64,000 nt of DNA from Klebsormidium nitens (lineage: Eukaryota > Streptophyta > Klebsormidiophyceae > Klebsormidiales > Klebsormidiaceae), in assembly GCA_000708835.1 (NCBI GenBank), contig DF237113.1, forward strand, positions 100,263 to 164,262, given 5' to 3'. The notes beneath the pieces are model-generated. The model had not been told where the DNA came from, made no database searches, and saw only the letters and a list, made by a program, of their open reading frames with translations. Position numbers and translations under genes: made by a program. Shown here one piece after another: positions 48,889-59,773 of this stretch. The first letter of the stretch is position 1; each line of letters opens with the position of its first letter.

Positions 48889-48955
48889 GCGGCCGCCCCG
48901 CGGCCGCACTTTGTCGGAGGGTTGCGCCGCGGCCGCTCTGCCAGGGCGCGGCCGC
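48889..48955. repeat. Cluster of four GCGGCCGC octamers
   Basis: The 8-bp palindrome GCGGCCGC occurs at 48889, 48900, 48929 and 48948, in a very CpG-rich patch that continues to about 48990. This is locally unlike the surrounding sequence. Confidence 0.85.
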
Positions 48956-49025
48956 GCGCACGGCGGCGCTGGCGCGGCCGGCCAGGCGGCTATACATGGC
49001 ATGACGACATTTCGACTTGGTCTAC

Positions 49026-49191
49026 GGTTACCGGTACCTGTCTAACCAAAGTTACCGGCCAAGAAAAGGTACTTCTACCGGTAGACAGAGGTTTCGATAC
49101 ACAAAGCCCACACCTGGCAGCCAAGCCTGTATTGCAACGAACCGGTAGGTTGAGTTTTGATTAGTAGGCCGGTTTCGGTCTACCGGTAACC
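49026..49191. mobile_element. Small inverted-repeat element with ACCGGT motifs (MITE-like)
   Basis: GGTTACCGGTA at 49026-49036 is the exact reverse complement of TACCGGTAACC at 49181-49191. Between them lie a CTACCGGTAG palindrome (49075-49084) and further accggt sites. The size (166 bp) and structure suggest a tiny non-autonomous element or its remnant. No target duplication was identified. Confidence 0.4.
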
Positions 49192-50063
49192 TTTCAGATC
49201 TGACAAACTCGTGTCGGGCATGTGCATTGCGCACTCGTGTTTCTTGTCACGCATATTGCACCAAATTCAATGCGCATGTAAAATTTCCCCGGGCTGCGCC
49301 TTGACGGGCGTCACAGGGGCGTCAATTCGCCGTCAGTCGTTTGTAAGCGATTGGGGCAGATTCAAAGGCTGCCGTCTGAAGAACGTCTTTAAGGACGGTC
49401 TCTGGCCCGAGGAATATGAACAGGAGTAGACCAGCGGTACTAGTGTAACCTGTTTCAGTATTGGAAGGTTTATGGTACTGCTGCGCTAGGTAGAGCACAA
49501 AAGAAAACCTGCATGTGGGTACTAACGCGTACCAGAACAGTCTATGGGTGGATAGAATTCAGAGTTCCGTGTGTAGGATTCAGGAACCTGTCCATTGGTT
49601 GGATTGATCATTTTCACAGAGGTCAAAGCCTTCTGTGACCTGTCCCCTCGTACCTACCTACCTAGACTCTTATGTTCCTAACTGGTACGTAAGGGTTTGT
49701 CGTTTCCGACTGTCTACAGAGCAATCCGAGACCCAGATCTACTTCCCACTTACTGCTTTCTTACAAACGACGTACCTCACTTAGGTAGGTATGGTGCCTC
49801 TTGACTTTGACTCGGCCCCTACTCAGAGTCGGTACATACCTAGACCGGCCCCTTGCTGCACTTTCACCTTTTGGCTACATATGCAGAGCTTGGTGCATGT
49901 CACAGCTCACTTGCAGAGCTAGAAGCCGAGTCTGGGCTTGACGTTGTCACTAGTTTCGCTTGCGCCGCTCACAAAGCAGCTGCCCTCCGGCATCGCTTCT
50001 CACCGAACCCCGCATCTCCGCGCAGCGCGCACCGTGGAATCTGCCGCCAGCACAGCCAACCCA

Positions 50064-52953
50064 ATGGGGTGCTCCAGAGCTCAGATTGCCGCGACGATGT
50101 GCCTCGTGGGGGCCCTGCTGACAGCCACGTCAGCAGTACATGCAGGTGAGACAACGATCGCAGAATGTGTACCTAGGTTCCGGATCCCGGCTCTGTGCTG
50201 ATGAGCTCGTTTCTGACTCCTGAGTCAATTGTGGGCGTTGTTGATCTTTCCGCTGCTTGGGTTGATATGCCTTTCCGCTGGTCCGCTTTTGACATGAGCC
50301 AGCTTGCAATGCCACTTCCATTACTTCCATGAACTTTCTCAAGTACGTGATAAGCTGTTTACTGAGAGATGCAAGTTATTCACCCCAACCATTTTAAGAG
50401 TGTCTGGGCAACTTGCTGAGAGAATGCATGGGGATCAGCAGATTGAATCAGAGAATGCAGAGTGAGAACAATTGCCACTTGTCTACAGAACAGGTCAATG
50501 CCTGTGATGCATGAGCTTGAAATTCTGAGATCCGTCTGTGAGCTAGATCTCACCCTCCAATGGATTGTCTGATCTGAAAGCTCCCCGTTTTAAGATCACC
50601 TGTTTTTGGAAACCAGGAAGATCTGCCTGCCATGAACAAGCGCATCGATGTCAGAAGCCAATGACAGTAACAATGATTATGCTTTTGTTCCATATGAATC
50701 ACGAAGAGTGAGATACGATGTTTGTTCAAAGATCGTGGGAAAGAGATGTTGGTTTTGAGTTTCTGCCCAGGTGATTTCAATCTGAAGTTTCAGCAGATGT
50801 AATGCACCAGAAGGAAGAGGTCAGCTTAGGTCCCACAGCTCTCCTCCACAGTCCATACCTCGACTGCATATATTTCTCTGGGCGGAAGTCTTGAACAACT
50901 TGAAGGTTGATATAGTGCTCACAAAATCCTTTTCTCTGCAGCCAATTCTGCATGGGAAGAGGGGCCGACCTTCGAGATCAGCGCCACCGCTGAAGTAAGT
51001 CGTTTTTTACCACCTTTTCTAAACAACTGGTTCATGACAGGATGAGAGAGCATTGTTCGTGCCTCTGCGAAGATTGCTTGCCGTGCCAGATCACATTCGT
51101 CTGTAGTCCACGCACTCAGATGGTTAATGCTGAAAGAGGTGTCTGCAATATTGAAAAGCAGGCAACTTATGAAACCAAGATCGTGCCCAGTGTGTCCACA
51201 GAGTTCAATTCATATGACGCACGGTTTCAAGTAGCAAGATTTGGGGCGTAGGAGTACTGTCTAAAAGGAAACTTCCTTCTGAAGTCTTTTTCCTCAGCTG
51301 TTAGAGCGAGACGATTTCCACCCGAGGTTGCAATCATGCTTTGGATCTGGTCTGAGCTTCCCTTCTGTCACCAACAATGATTCCCGCTGCTTGGAATCTA
51401 CCACGCTCAGTTAGTCAAGGGAACAGCAAATCAGGTTTGACTGTCACTGGGGTACAAGAGGGCATTGAAAACTCTTGAGCTGGATCTTCAAAAAATCGGA
51501 AAATGCAGACAGCACACTTTATGTTCTTCGCGTCGGGGTCTCACTCAGGCTCAAGTGTCTTTTTCAATCTTCGAATTTTATCATCTGTCGCAAAGAGTAA
51601 GAGCTGCTGTCAGAGGACAAGACCTTCGCCCACCAAGCAACAATCGCGCGTATAGCTCAACCGAAATGTTTATACGGGCTTCGTTGACCGCAAACCATTC
51701 TTCAAGTTTTATCTCCTCTTGTCAAGGCTTTTCGATTCTAAAAACCTATGCTTACGAGAGAATGAAGACCTGGGTATCTTAAGAACGTGGCTTTGAACTT
51801 GCGGGTCGAAGTGGTTGCTATGCTCACCTGATCGCTGACGTCATCACCGCTCCCCCTCCTCCCCAGGCCGTGAACACCTTCGTCGGCCAAGTCACACCTT
51901 CCGGTACGAACCAGCTGACGGGAACTGTGACCATGGAAGAACGGGGTTACTTCCCGGTCGACGCCCAGAACCAGAAGGTTAAGGACCTGACCATCGTCTA
52001 CGGCCCGGTTAACCCGAACGACCCGGTTGAGCTCGGGAGTTACGGACCGGGCAACATGACGTACGTCCAAGACCCCTCGCTGGAGGGCGCGATAGTGCCC
52101 GGAGTAACCGTACAGCTGAAGGCGAAGGCGGGGTATCACTTCGTGGCGGTTTCATTCGGCGTTGCACTGAGCAACTTTGGGAGGCACACCGAAGGTGAGT
52201 GAATGAATGCTTGAGTTTGGCATTCCCTCTTTCACGGTTCGCGGCGTGATTGAATGCGCAGTTCGTTTTGTTCCATGATCCTGTGTTGTTTCGCAGGACG
52301 TGGGTTCTGACCACTTTGACGCAAGCAGATTTACTAAACACGAGACGCCCTTCTTGATGCAACCTCTCTCCTAGCTTTTCCACGCAGACCGACTTGTTCT
52401 CAGCCCTTTTCATTACAGATCCACGTTACAGATTCTTAGCGCACGCGATATAAGAAGGAAATTCCGGATCGTCCCTTTGCCTCAAAAGTCCGCTCGGCCA
52501 CAGCTTCTGGTGTGCCACAGAGACAAGACCATTCTATGCTTTGCGTCGCTAAAATCTGCATAAAAGATTCCGATCATATCCAAGTTTCTCCGACTTACCA
52601 AGGGACCCAGGAGAAAGAGCGCCCAACATTCAAGCAACGCGCGCTCTCTCGCGTCTCGGACACCATGATTTCTCTGCACCAAAGACAAACGGAACTCTGA
52701 AAAACGTCAACAAACAGGAAGAAAAACTATTGTCTCACGTCATCATCGCTTCATTGCAGCTTTCTTCGTGGACGGCCTGGGCTCGAGCACCGTCGGCAGC
52801 GGGTCAATCACAGTCGACTCCCTCGTGCTCTACTCCGAGGGCAGGTTTGAGGCGACCAACATATACACGCCGCAGATCACTATTGTGCCGCACGGTCCGG
52901 CCATCCGGTTCGTGATTGACAACGTGAAGTACGTTCTGGAGCCCGACTCTTAG
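50064..52953 (+). CDS. Small secreted protein, copy B of tandem pair
   Basis: Four exons: 50064-50145, 50942-50994, 51867-52194, 52760-52953 (TAG), with the same phases (1, 0, 1) as copy A, giving 218 residues. Exons 1 and 2 have exactly the same lengths as in copy A (82 and 53 bp). The signal peptide hydrophobic core is MCLVGALLTATSAV, with likely cleavage near VHA-G. The mature protein parallels copy A throughout: AVNTFVGQVTPSGTNQLTG, KDLTIVYGPVNPNDPVELG, GYHFVAVSFGVALS, FFVDGLGSSTVGSG, NIYTPQITIVP, RFVIDNVKYVLE. Exon 2 has diverged most. The function is unknown; an extracellular, possibly wall-associated beta-rich protein is likely. Introns are longer than in A and not obviously alignable. 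Confidence 0.85.
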
Positions 52954-54441
52954 AGCGACAGCTGGCATACGCCGTTTTCAAATCCGCTTTTCGGCTTTAA
53001 GCTTAAGTTGGTAAATCTAAGCGCGCGCGGGGCAGACAGAGCAGAAAGTTTTTAGCAGGTTGAGTTTACCTTATCGGCGTTCTGGGCGTACTCTTTTTCT
53101 TTGTGCGTATGACAGGTGCCGCTGAATGTAAGTAGGGCGCGCAATGCGATTCGCGCGCCAGTTTGTTTTCCTCGTTTGATAGATTAACAGAGGCGCTTTT
53201 GAGAATCGGCGGACCTTGCAGAAGCAAGCGAGAGTGCTGACAAGCGTAGGAGATGAGGCGGGCTGAAAAGCCGTTGCAGAGTCTTGAAGTTGTTAAGAGT
53301 CTTGTACTATGACTCTTTCTGAACAATTTTGTACGTGGCATAAAAGCAGAATTCAGGCTTGCGGTTTGAATCCAGCAATCTGGCAACCAGCTCTTATCAC
53401 TGCATTCGAGACGATAGAGCCTGCATGATGATTGCGCAATCTATCGCGACGAGTGATGTGAGATAAGTCACATAGATTGTTCGTATGCCGCGCCGCGAGT
53501 ACTCGAAAGTTCGGACTTCATCTCATATCATTCGCGAAGGAATTCTCGATCCTTTGCAATAACTGACATCGTTTGTTTACCAGATCGATGTGAATAGATC
53601 TGTGTACCACATGCGACTTGAGTGACCGGACTACGTGTCAATTTTTCCAGTTGAATAAAGAGCCGACATGCCCACCGTAATCGGCATGTTGAACCGGCCG
53701 CAACTGCACATATGTTCGCAGTGTCTGCCAGTCGCTTCCTACCAGGGCCGCGGCCCATATGATATCGACATCACCAAACGCCGGAACTCTAGATAGCATG
53801 TGACGGTGCCAGAATTGCAGAGCTTGATGATAGTGATCGCATGTTACCAATGTCTTCCAACTGCTGTATAACTCGACACTAAATGCTAGCGGCCGCACTC
53901 TCGAATCCGTGGACAAAAATACCATGCGGCCTCGCAAACATTCATAAGCAGCTGGCACCCCGCTTATTGATTCGAACCATGATAAACAGGACTTGCTACT
54001 GAGATATGTAAAAGACTAAGTCGAGCCTGCGCGACAATAACAAGAATCTGCCAGGTTGGTTGCAAGCTTGACTCGGACGGAGTGTGTTTAAAGGTAAGAG
54101 GACGGTGCGCCTTAGAAGCGCGCCAACGGCTTCAACATCAAACACAAAATGTTCCTTCTTCTACGCTTCGAGACGCTACATGGTCGCCAACCACTGTAAG
54201 GGCATTCAAGATGTTTAGTCCAACAGCCTCGCTTGTGCCCCTAAACCAAAAGCAACTCGCCAGACTTAACCGCCTGCACACACAAAGGCGGCCTTTCTAG
54301 CTCCGATTACTATACAAAACCGCGATCTCAACACGAGCTACCAATTCTTACAACGTCATCCCTTGCAAAACCCGCCGTTTTATCTTCAAGTGCGGATGCT
54401 TTCCTCAAGATACAATAACTCGCAGAAACATGTTCCTCTCT
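52954..54441. other. Intergenic region between convergent genes
   Basis: No gene recognised. Presumably it contains the 3' UTRs of secreted copy B (+) and the DUF1995 gene (-). Confidence 0.5.
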
Positions 54442-57400
54442 TTATTTTACAAACCCAAACTTTCTTTGCGCGTCCTTCACTCGTTCCTGCAAAACATTAA
54501 TCTCTAGATCAGTCACAACAAGCGCAAATCATAACAAGACAACTTGCCTGCGACGGGTGAAGTTAGTAGGGGTTTTGAGGGTGGGCATAAGTTCGGAGCG
54601 GGTACGTGGTCGGGAACGCAATTCTAGTGTTAGCTTTGATCTTGTCACACAACCTGAAGCTATACGTATTCTCGGACCCCTTAACCTCGCACAAAGGAGC
54701 TGTCTTCAACGAAGTGTTCGATAGTTCCAGCAAGAGCGGGGAGTAGAGTATATCGTCGAATCCATGAACTTCGCACATAGTGAACTTCAGACTGGTCGTG
54801 CAATGCGGTTAAGTGGGCCCGAGACTCCCTTAAAGAGTCACCTGCATCACGGCTAGACGCCCCGCAGTGGGTAACCCGAGGGCGGTCAGAGCGCGCCTCA
54901 GCTCCGACTTATCCATGCCGTCGATCTCGTCGTCGGTGAACGGCCCAGCGACGGAGCGTGCCAAAGGGGGGGGAGGGGGGGCGGAAGTGCTCAGGGCGGA
55001 GAGGGTGGCTGGGCGCGTCTTGCGGACCTGCAGAGAAAGTGGTTCGTATTCCTTTACAAGGGGGGGGGAGTGCGCGGGACTTTAAGGGTGGCCGGGCGAT
55101 TCTGTCGAACCTGCGAAAAAGCGATTGCAGATGCTTTTCGGGGGGAGCGGAAGTGCTCAGGGCGGAGAGGGTGGCCGGGCGCGTCTCCGGACCTGCAGAG
55201 AAAACGGTTCATGTTCTGTCACGGGGGGAGAAGGGGGGGCGAAAGTGCGCAGGGTCGCGGGGCGCGTCTTCCGGACCTGCAGAGAGAGGGGTTCACGTTC
55301 TTTTCGGGGGGGAGGCGCGAGAGTGCACAGAGCTGTAAGGTGGCCCGGCGGGTCTTCCGGACCTGCAGAAAAAGAGGTTTGCATCTCTTTCCAGGGGGGG
55401 GCGAAAGTGCGCAGGGTGCCCGGGCGGGTCTTGTGAACCTGCAGGAAAGCCATTCATATGCTTTTCTCGGGGGGAGGGGGAGGGATTGCGCAGGGCGGCG
55501 GACCTTCGGAATATTTGGCCGGGCTTTCGCACCTGCGGGAAAGTGATTCACATGCCTTTCCGGGGGGGCGCATGTGCTCAAGGCGGAATGGGGGGTTGGG
55601 CGGTTCTTCGGACCTGTGGGAAAGTGGTTCGCATTTGTTTGGGTCTTCAGTCGGCTGCTCTGCAGACGAAAATGAAGGGTAACCCTGTTTAACCCCGGGA
55701 AACCCTAATAACCCCTCCCTTCGAGGAGCGGTTTGCTAGCCAGGGACCGGCTAACCTCTGATTGAAACGCGGTCAAGGGATTTGGGTTCAGAGGGAAGGA
55801 GTGGAACCGAAAAGTGCGTTTGCGTAAGTGAGCGGCAAACCATCGAAAGATGGGAAATAGAGCATCCGACGAAGCAGCAACCTAAAGCAACACCCAAAGG
55901 CGTCTTCAGAAGATGCAGCTACCGCAGACATGTTCAGAGTCAGGTTGAGAAGAGCCAAAGCCGGAAGAAGCATGACGCGTTGCGAATTCGGAATGTCGCG
56001 GGTCAGGACAATGAAAAATGATGAACGAAGGACTCGCCTCTTGCAGCAGCCTCTCAAGCTCCGCATACGAGGGCCGCTCCTCATAGGTCGCAACGCACTC
56101 GTTGTTGCCGTCATACGACATCAGAAACACCTGCATAAGTGGGCGGACAGAAATCACGTCAATCCCGGGCCCTTTCACGATGTCAATTCGCTCATTGATG
56201 GGCCCGTGATCTATGTCGGCATAGGTAAGACTGATGCTCCTACTCTTGCGTGATTGGGGTGCTTCTCCGAGGGACGGAATCCGGAAAGAAACGCGTTCGA
56301 ATCGATTTACGCTGACCAGAGTCGTCTCATGATAGGGCAAGGGCGCGAACCCCCACATGAAGTCGAGGCGCACCCTTGCCTCCAGTCACACTCGCGCAAC
56401 CGCCTCCAAGCATTTTAAATTCTCAATAGTAACTCAGATCCACCAATCCATCGCGATTGTTCTTCGTCATCCGTCTCTCGCCCGTAGCTAGCACTTGAAC
56501 AGAGACCGTGTGTGATGAGCGGCCTCGAGTGTCTTCTCCTTCAGGCAGGCGACAAACGCAGATAACTTTCAGAGAACGCAGCCCCGCCTTGGATCATCCA
56601 AAAGCGACGCTCGTCGAGCTAATTGGAGAACAACAAGAGAAAAGGTGATGCTATCATTGTGTGCGTTCGATGTCCTCACCTGCCAGTCGTGGGGGTATGC
56701 TCGCAGCAGACGAACTACCCCCCCTTGCGTCGACGCGATGTTTGACGCCTCTCCAATCCTCTGTGCACACGTGTCAGCGAGTCAGTCCACACGAGCGTTA
56801 AAAGAGAACAGATGACTTTAGACCTCCAGTCTGCCGCGATTTTTCGGTTTTTGACCCCACCCAAAAGCTATCATGACAGGTCTCCGTTGCGCTCTGTGAA
56901 CAACTGGTCCTGTAAGTAAGCGTTTCAATGCGTCTCGGAAGAAGCAAAGGTGAAATGACTCATACGAGCGGGTTTGTATTCTTGACCCCAGGCAAACATT
57001 TGAGACTGGAACACATGAGGCAGCCGCATAGTACCCAGGAACGCCGGGAGAAGAGCAGATACACTCTCTCCAGGCAATCATATAGCAACTGCACAAATCT
57101 TCCACCATCAGTCCACCCGCAGTTCGTGAACACAATCAGAACGTAACCTTACCAACCAAGAGACGGCAGGATATACCATTGCGAGGTAAAAGAGTAGAAA
57201 AGGCACAAGGGTCGGATTGTAAGTCAAAGTCCGAGCCAGAAAACACTGCGAGGTTGGCTTGTGTAACCGGTGGGTTAACTGACATTTTCAAGTCGAAATT
57301 GAGTGATTGCGAGGTTTACTTGTGTGACCGGTGGGTTAACCGAGACTGGCGGTCTTCCCTCACCTGTTCGGCCAGTTCAAAAGTTGGGCGAAACGTGTCC

Positions 57401-59299
57401 AGAAACTCCTCCGCTTTCCTCTTCCAGGGTCCGATGCCAAAGTCGGAAACGATCTGGCCGGAGTTGTTCCATTGGGGATTGACCAGTGCCAACGTCGCAT
57501 TGGGCGAGTTGCCGGCGAGCTCCTGGATCTGCCGAGATGAAAACGTGTCAGAAGGAGAGTGGTCAAAAAATAGACAAAGTCCAGTTGGTTCTGTTGCGCT
57601 GAAGCCACTGTGCTGTTTGAATGAGTTGGCGGCGAGCTCTAGATTTTCATGCAGGGACATGTGTCAAACAGAGAGCGGCCTGGGTGTGTGCAGTCTGCAG
57701 GATTTGGACACGTGTCTAGGACTGCCCGGAAAGCTTTTGATTATGAGGGTTGTGGCTAAGGATCATTATGGGAGTTGTTGGGAACTTCTTGCATCTCCAA
57801 GAAACAAGAAGCGTCGGCTTTGACAAGGGACAGTATTTTGAAAGGAGTGGGTTGTTAAGAAGGCTAGGCATACAGGCGGACTGCCAACTAAAGTGACAAG
57901 CAAACTCTTCCTCAACGAATGGTGTGCGCTTTCCGGAGTTCGGGACTAGGGACACTTGCTGGATCTACGGACGTACCTCGTTTTGCAGGACGTGACGTTG
58001 TACGGTTCTATGCTTCAAAGATGGGCCACTGATCAGGGTTGCTTCAATGCTCCATCCGGATTGCTTGGGTACACCAGACCGTCAAAGCTAACCAGAACAA
58101 AGAGACACAAACTCTCAGCAAGCACTCAGCTTGCACAAAATCACAATTCAAAGTCCGGGAAAAGCTGGCCCACCTGTTTCAAAGTCTCTGCAATTGGGTA
58201 TACCACTGCGGCCAATCTCTTGTCTGCTGTGCTCACTAGCCCAACGGGGTCCATTTCTTGGTCCCGCTCTCCGATCTTCCGAAACCGAACCTCGCTCCCC
58301 CCCACTTGGAGGATCTTAGAAGCGACTTTGACCGCCACCTCGAATTCCTCCTTCATGCTGCAAGGGTAGTCCCTGCAAAACAGCAAACGCGCTTGTTGAA
58401 GATGTTTGGGAACTATGATTTGCCAATTATCTACCAATCCAATGCCCCCATCGTCAATGAGATTCATTTCAGAACTGCATTTCACAACCGCATTGGCTTA
58501 GCCCCTTTGGGCCTTTTTCAGAGGGGCAGCACAGCGATTGTTGCAAAGCCTTCCGAGACTGACACAACTGAAAAGCACGTCAGTGTTTGCCAGCGGTCGC
58601 ACCCATCCTGGACGATGAAACCTCTGCAGGACGCACAAATCTTCAGTCTTGATCTTATTTAGACCTTCTCTTTGTCCATTCCCATCTGGCTGTGAGCCTA
58701 AGAGGTTGCGCAACCCTTTGATTGTCAACACAAGACGCAACCCTTTGATTGACAGAAGGGAGCTTAAGATCGACCTCCATTTTCACAGAAATGCACCCTT
58801 GTCCCAATGCTCACCTGGGTTCTGTGTCTAAGAAATTGCTCGCCCTTGCATCGATTGGCAAGAGCAGCTGCATTCGCTGCCTCTTCACACCATCCGCCTC
58901 CGCCCGCTGCAATGCCTCCTTCGCGAGCGCCGTCTGCTCCTCCGCAGTCCTCGGAAGCTCCGGCGGTGTCAATGCCGTCGCTTGGGCGGCGCTGGCGAAG
59001 CATTGACACCGCCGCTTGCATTGTGCCTGCTGCGAAGGTCTGCGAGTCCCTGGGACAAACGCAACAACCTCAAGGTTGTCTAGGGACAGAGTTGAGGTGA
59101 GGGGATAACTAGAAGGAAACCTTTGAATGTGGCTCTTTGCGAGGGATTTTGAGCGGGTGAAGGGGACGAGCATGCTTTGTGCAATGCTGTGAGAGGGTTG
59201 GCTGCAATGGATAGCATTCGAGCATTCAACTTGGCTCCTAGTTGGAAAACATGGTGGCGTGGTGCTCTGAGCGAGGCGAAGAGCTGGGGAGGTCGCCAT
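54442..59299 (-). CDS. DUF1995 domain protein, predicted plastid
   Basis: Member of the plant/cyanobacterial DUF1995 family. Some members (such as LPA3) act in chloroplast photosystem II biogenesis, but this one's role is not shown. Exons on the minus strand: 59299-58815, 58372-58174, 57528-57364, 56760-56680, 56130-56038, 55027-54842, 54486-54442 (TAA). All phases fit, giving about 417 residues. The first 100 or so residues are Ser/Thr/Arg-rich, as in a transit peptide. Domain landmarks are RLAAVVYPIAETLKQ, LALVNPQWNNSGQIVSDFG, GPWKRKAEEFLDTFRPTFEL, VVRLLRAYPHDWQ and ERPSYAELERLLQE. The intron after exon 5 starts with GC (gcgagt) rather than GT. Exon 6 begins inside an 84-bp repeat array, so its first roughly 22 residues (TLSALSTSAPPPPPL) are repeat-derived. 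The chosen ATG is the first in frame. A MITE sits 24-27 bp upstream of it. Confidence 0.9.
55028..55650 (-). repeat. Array of about seven intronic copies of the exon-6 acceptor edge (DUF1995 gene)
   Basis: On the minus strand each unit has a pyrimidine tract, (t)gcag or cacag, then gtccg(c/g)aagacgcgcccgg, then ccaccct...gcgcac/gagcac, then a C-run. Acceptor-equivalent exon starts fall at 55110, 55192, 55276, 55362, 55438, 55532 and 55613, plus the real one at 55027. Spacings are 83, 82, 84, 86, 76, 94 and 81 bp. The real exon 6 contains the proximal unit as coding sequence. Confidence 0.9.
57250..57350 (+). repeat. Tandem duplication of about 65 bp period in intron
   Basis: gcgaggttggcttgtgtaac, then cggtgggttaac is repeated as gcgaggtttacttgtgtgac, then cggtgggttaacc. 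It lies in the intron following exon 3 of the DUF1995 gene. Confidence 0.75.
57595..57665 (-). repeat. Decayed copy of the exon-3 acceptor edge (DUF1995 gene)
   Basis: On the plus strand, gagttggcggcgagctctag and then gggacatgtgtc parallels gagttgccggcgagctcctg and then gaaaacgtgtc, which spans the real exon-3 start (57528) and its intron side. The copy is about 110-130 bp upstream on the minus strand. Confidence 0.7.
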
Positions 59300-59325
59300 T
59301 GCTGGTGCCAAATGCTATCTCTTTA

Positions 59326-59773
59326 TGCCCTGTTCACATGCGTACGTTTTTTGATGCTACGGAGCGCTACGGATGCAACGCATCCGACGTGGCAGTGCTA
59401 CGAAATGTGAACGTCGATTCTGGTTTTTTGGCGCAACGGAAGCAACGGACGCTACGGAACCCGCTACGGAACCAAATTTTGCCGCAGATTCAGACCCCAG
59501 TAGCTTCCGTACCGGCTTGCGGCTGCGGCACGGAATGATCCCCGATTTTCGACACCTCAAGTTCAATTCAGCTTCGAAAGCTCGAAATCGAATATTATTC
59601 AGTTTCGAGTGTGCATTCACTCACGCCCACCTACCATGTAAATGTGAACTCCAGCAACCAGGATTGCCCTCGTAGCAACTTTTGCGGCATTCTCACCCCC
59701 CGTAGCAATCTGGCGCTACACCCCCTCCGTACGCTGCGCAGCACCCGTAGCAGCTACGCATGTGAATAGGGCA
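59326..59773. mobile_element. PIF/Harbinger-type MITE, 448 bp
   Basis: Terminal inverted repeats are TGCCCTGTTCACATGCGTA at 59326-59344 and, on the opposite strand, TGCCCTATTCACATGCGTA ending at 59773, with one mismatch in 19. The element is flanked by a 3-bp direct repeat TTA (59323-59325 and 59774-59776), the target size and type of PIF/Harbinger elements. The interior has many gctacgg/cgtagc motifs, including a hairpin cggatgc-aac-gcatccg, and no coding capacity. It lies just upstream of the DUF1995 start codon (59299), in its leader or core promoter. Confidence 0.8.

Larger units (their letters stand above)
47916..50063. other. Intergenic region between tandem paralogues
   Basis: Contains a GC-rich patch with four GCGGCCGC sites (48889-48955) and a small inverted-repeat element (49026-49191), listed separately. 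Around 49650-49830 short taggtaggt/acctacctacc motifs occur in both orientations. No gene seen. Confidence 0.5.

Noticed and set aside
54960-55650. CRISPR-like array
   Set aside because: Units are degenerate, contiguous and contain splice acceptors; there are no conserved repeats with unique spacers and the genome is eukaryotic.
55906-56037. Read-through of DUF1995 exon 5 to a stop (extension after LLQE)
   Set aside because: The extension loses family-like character, whereas a GC donor at 56037 joins in phase to exons 6 and 7; kept only as an alternative.
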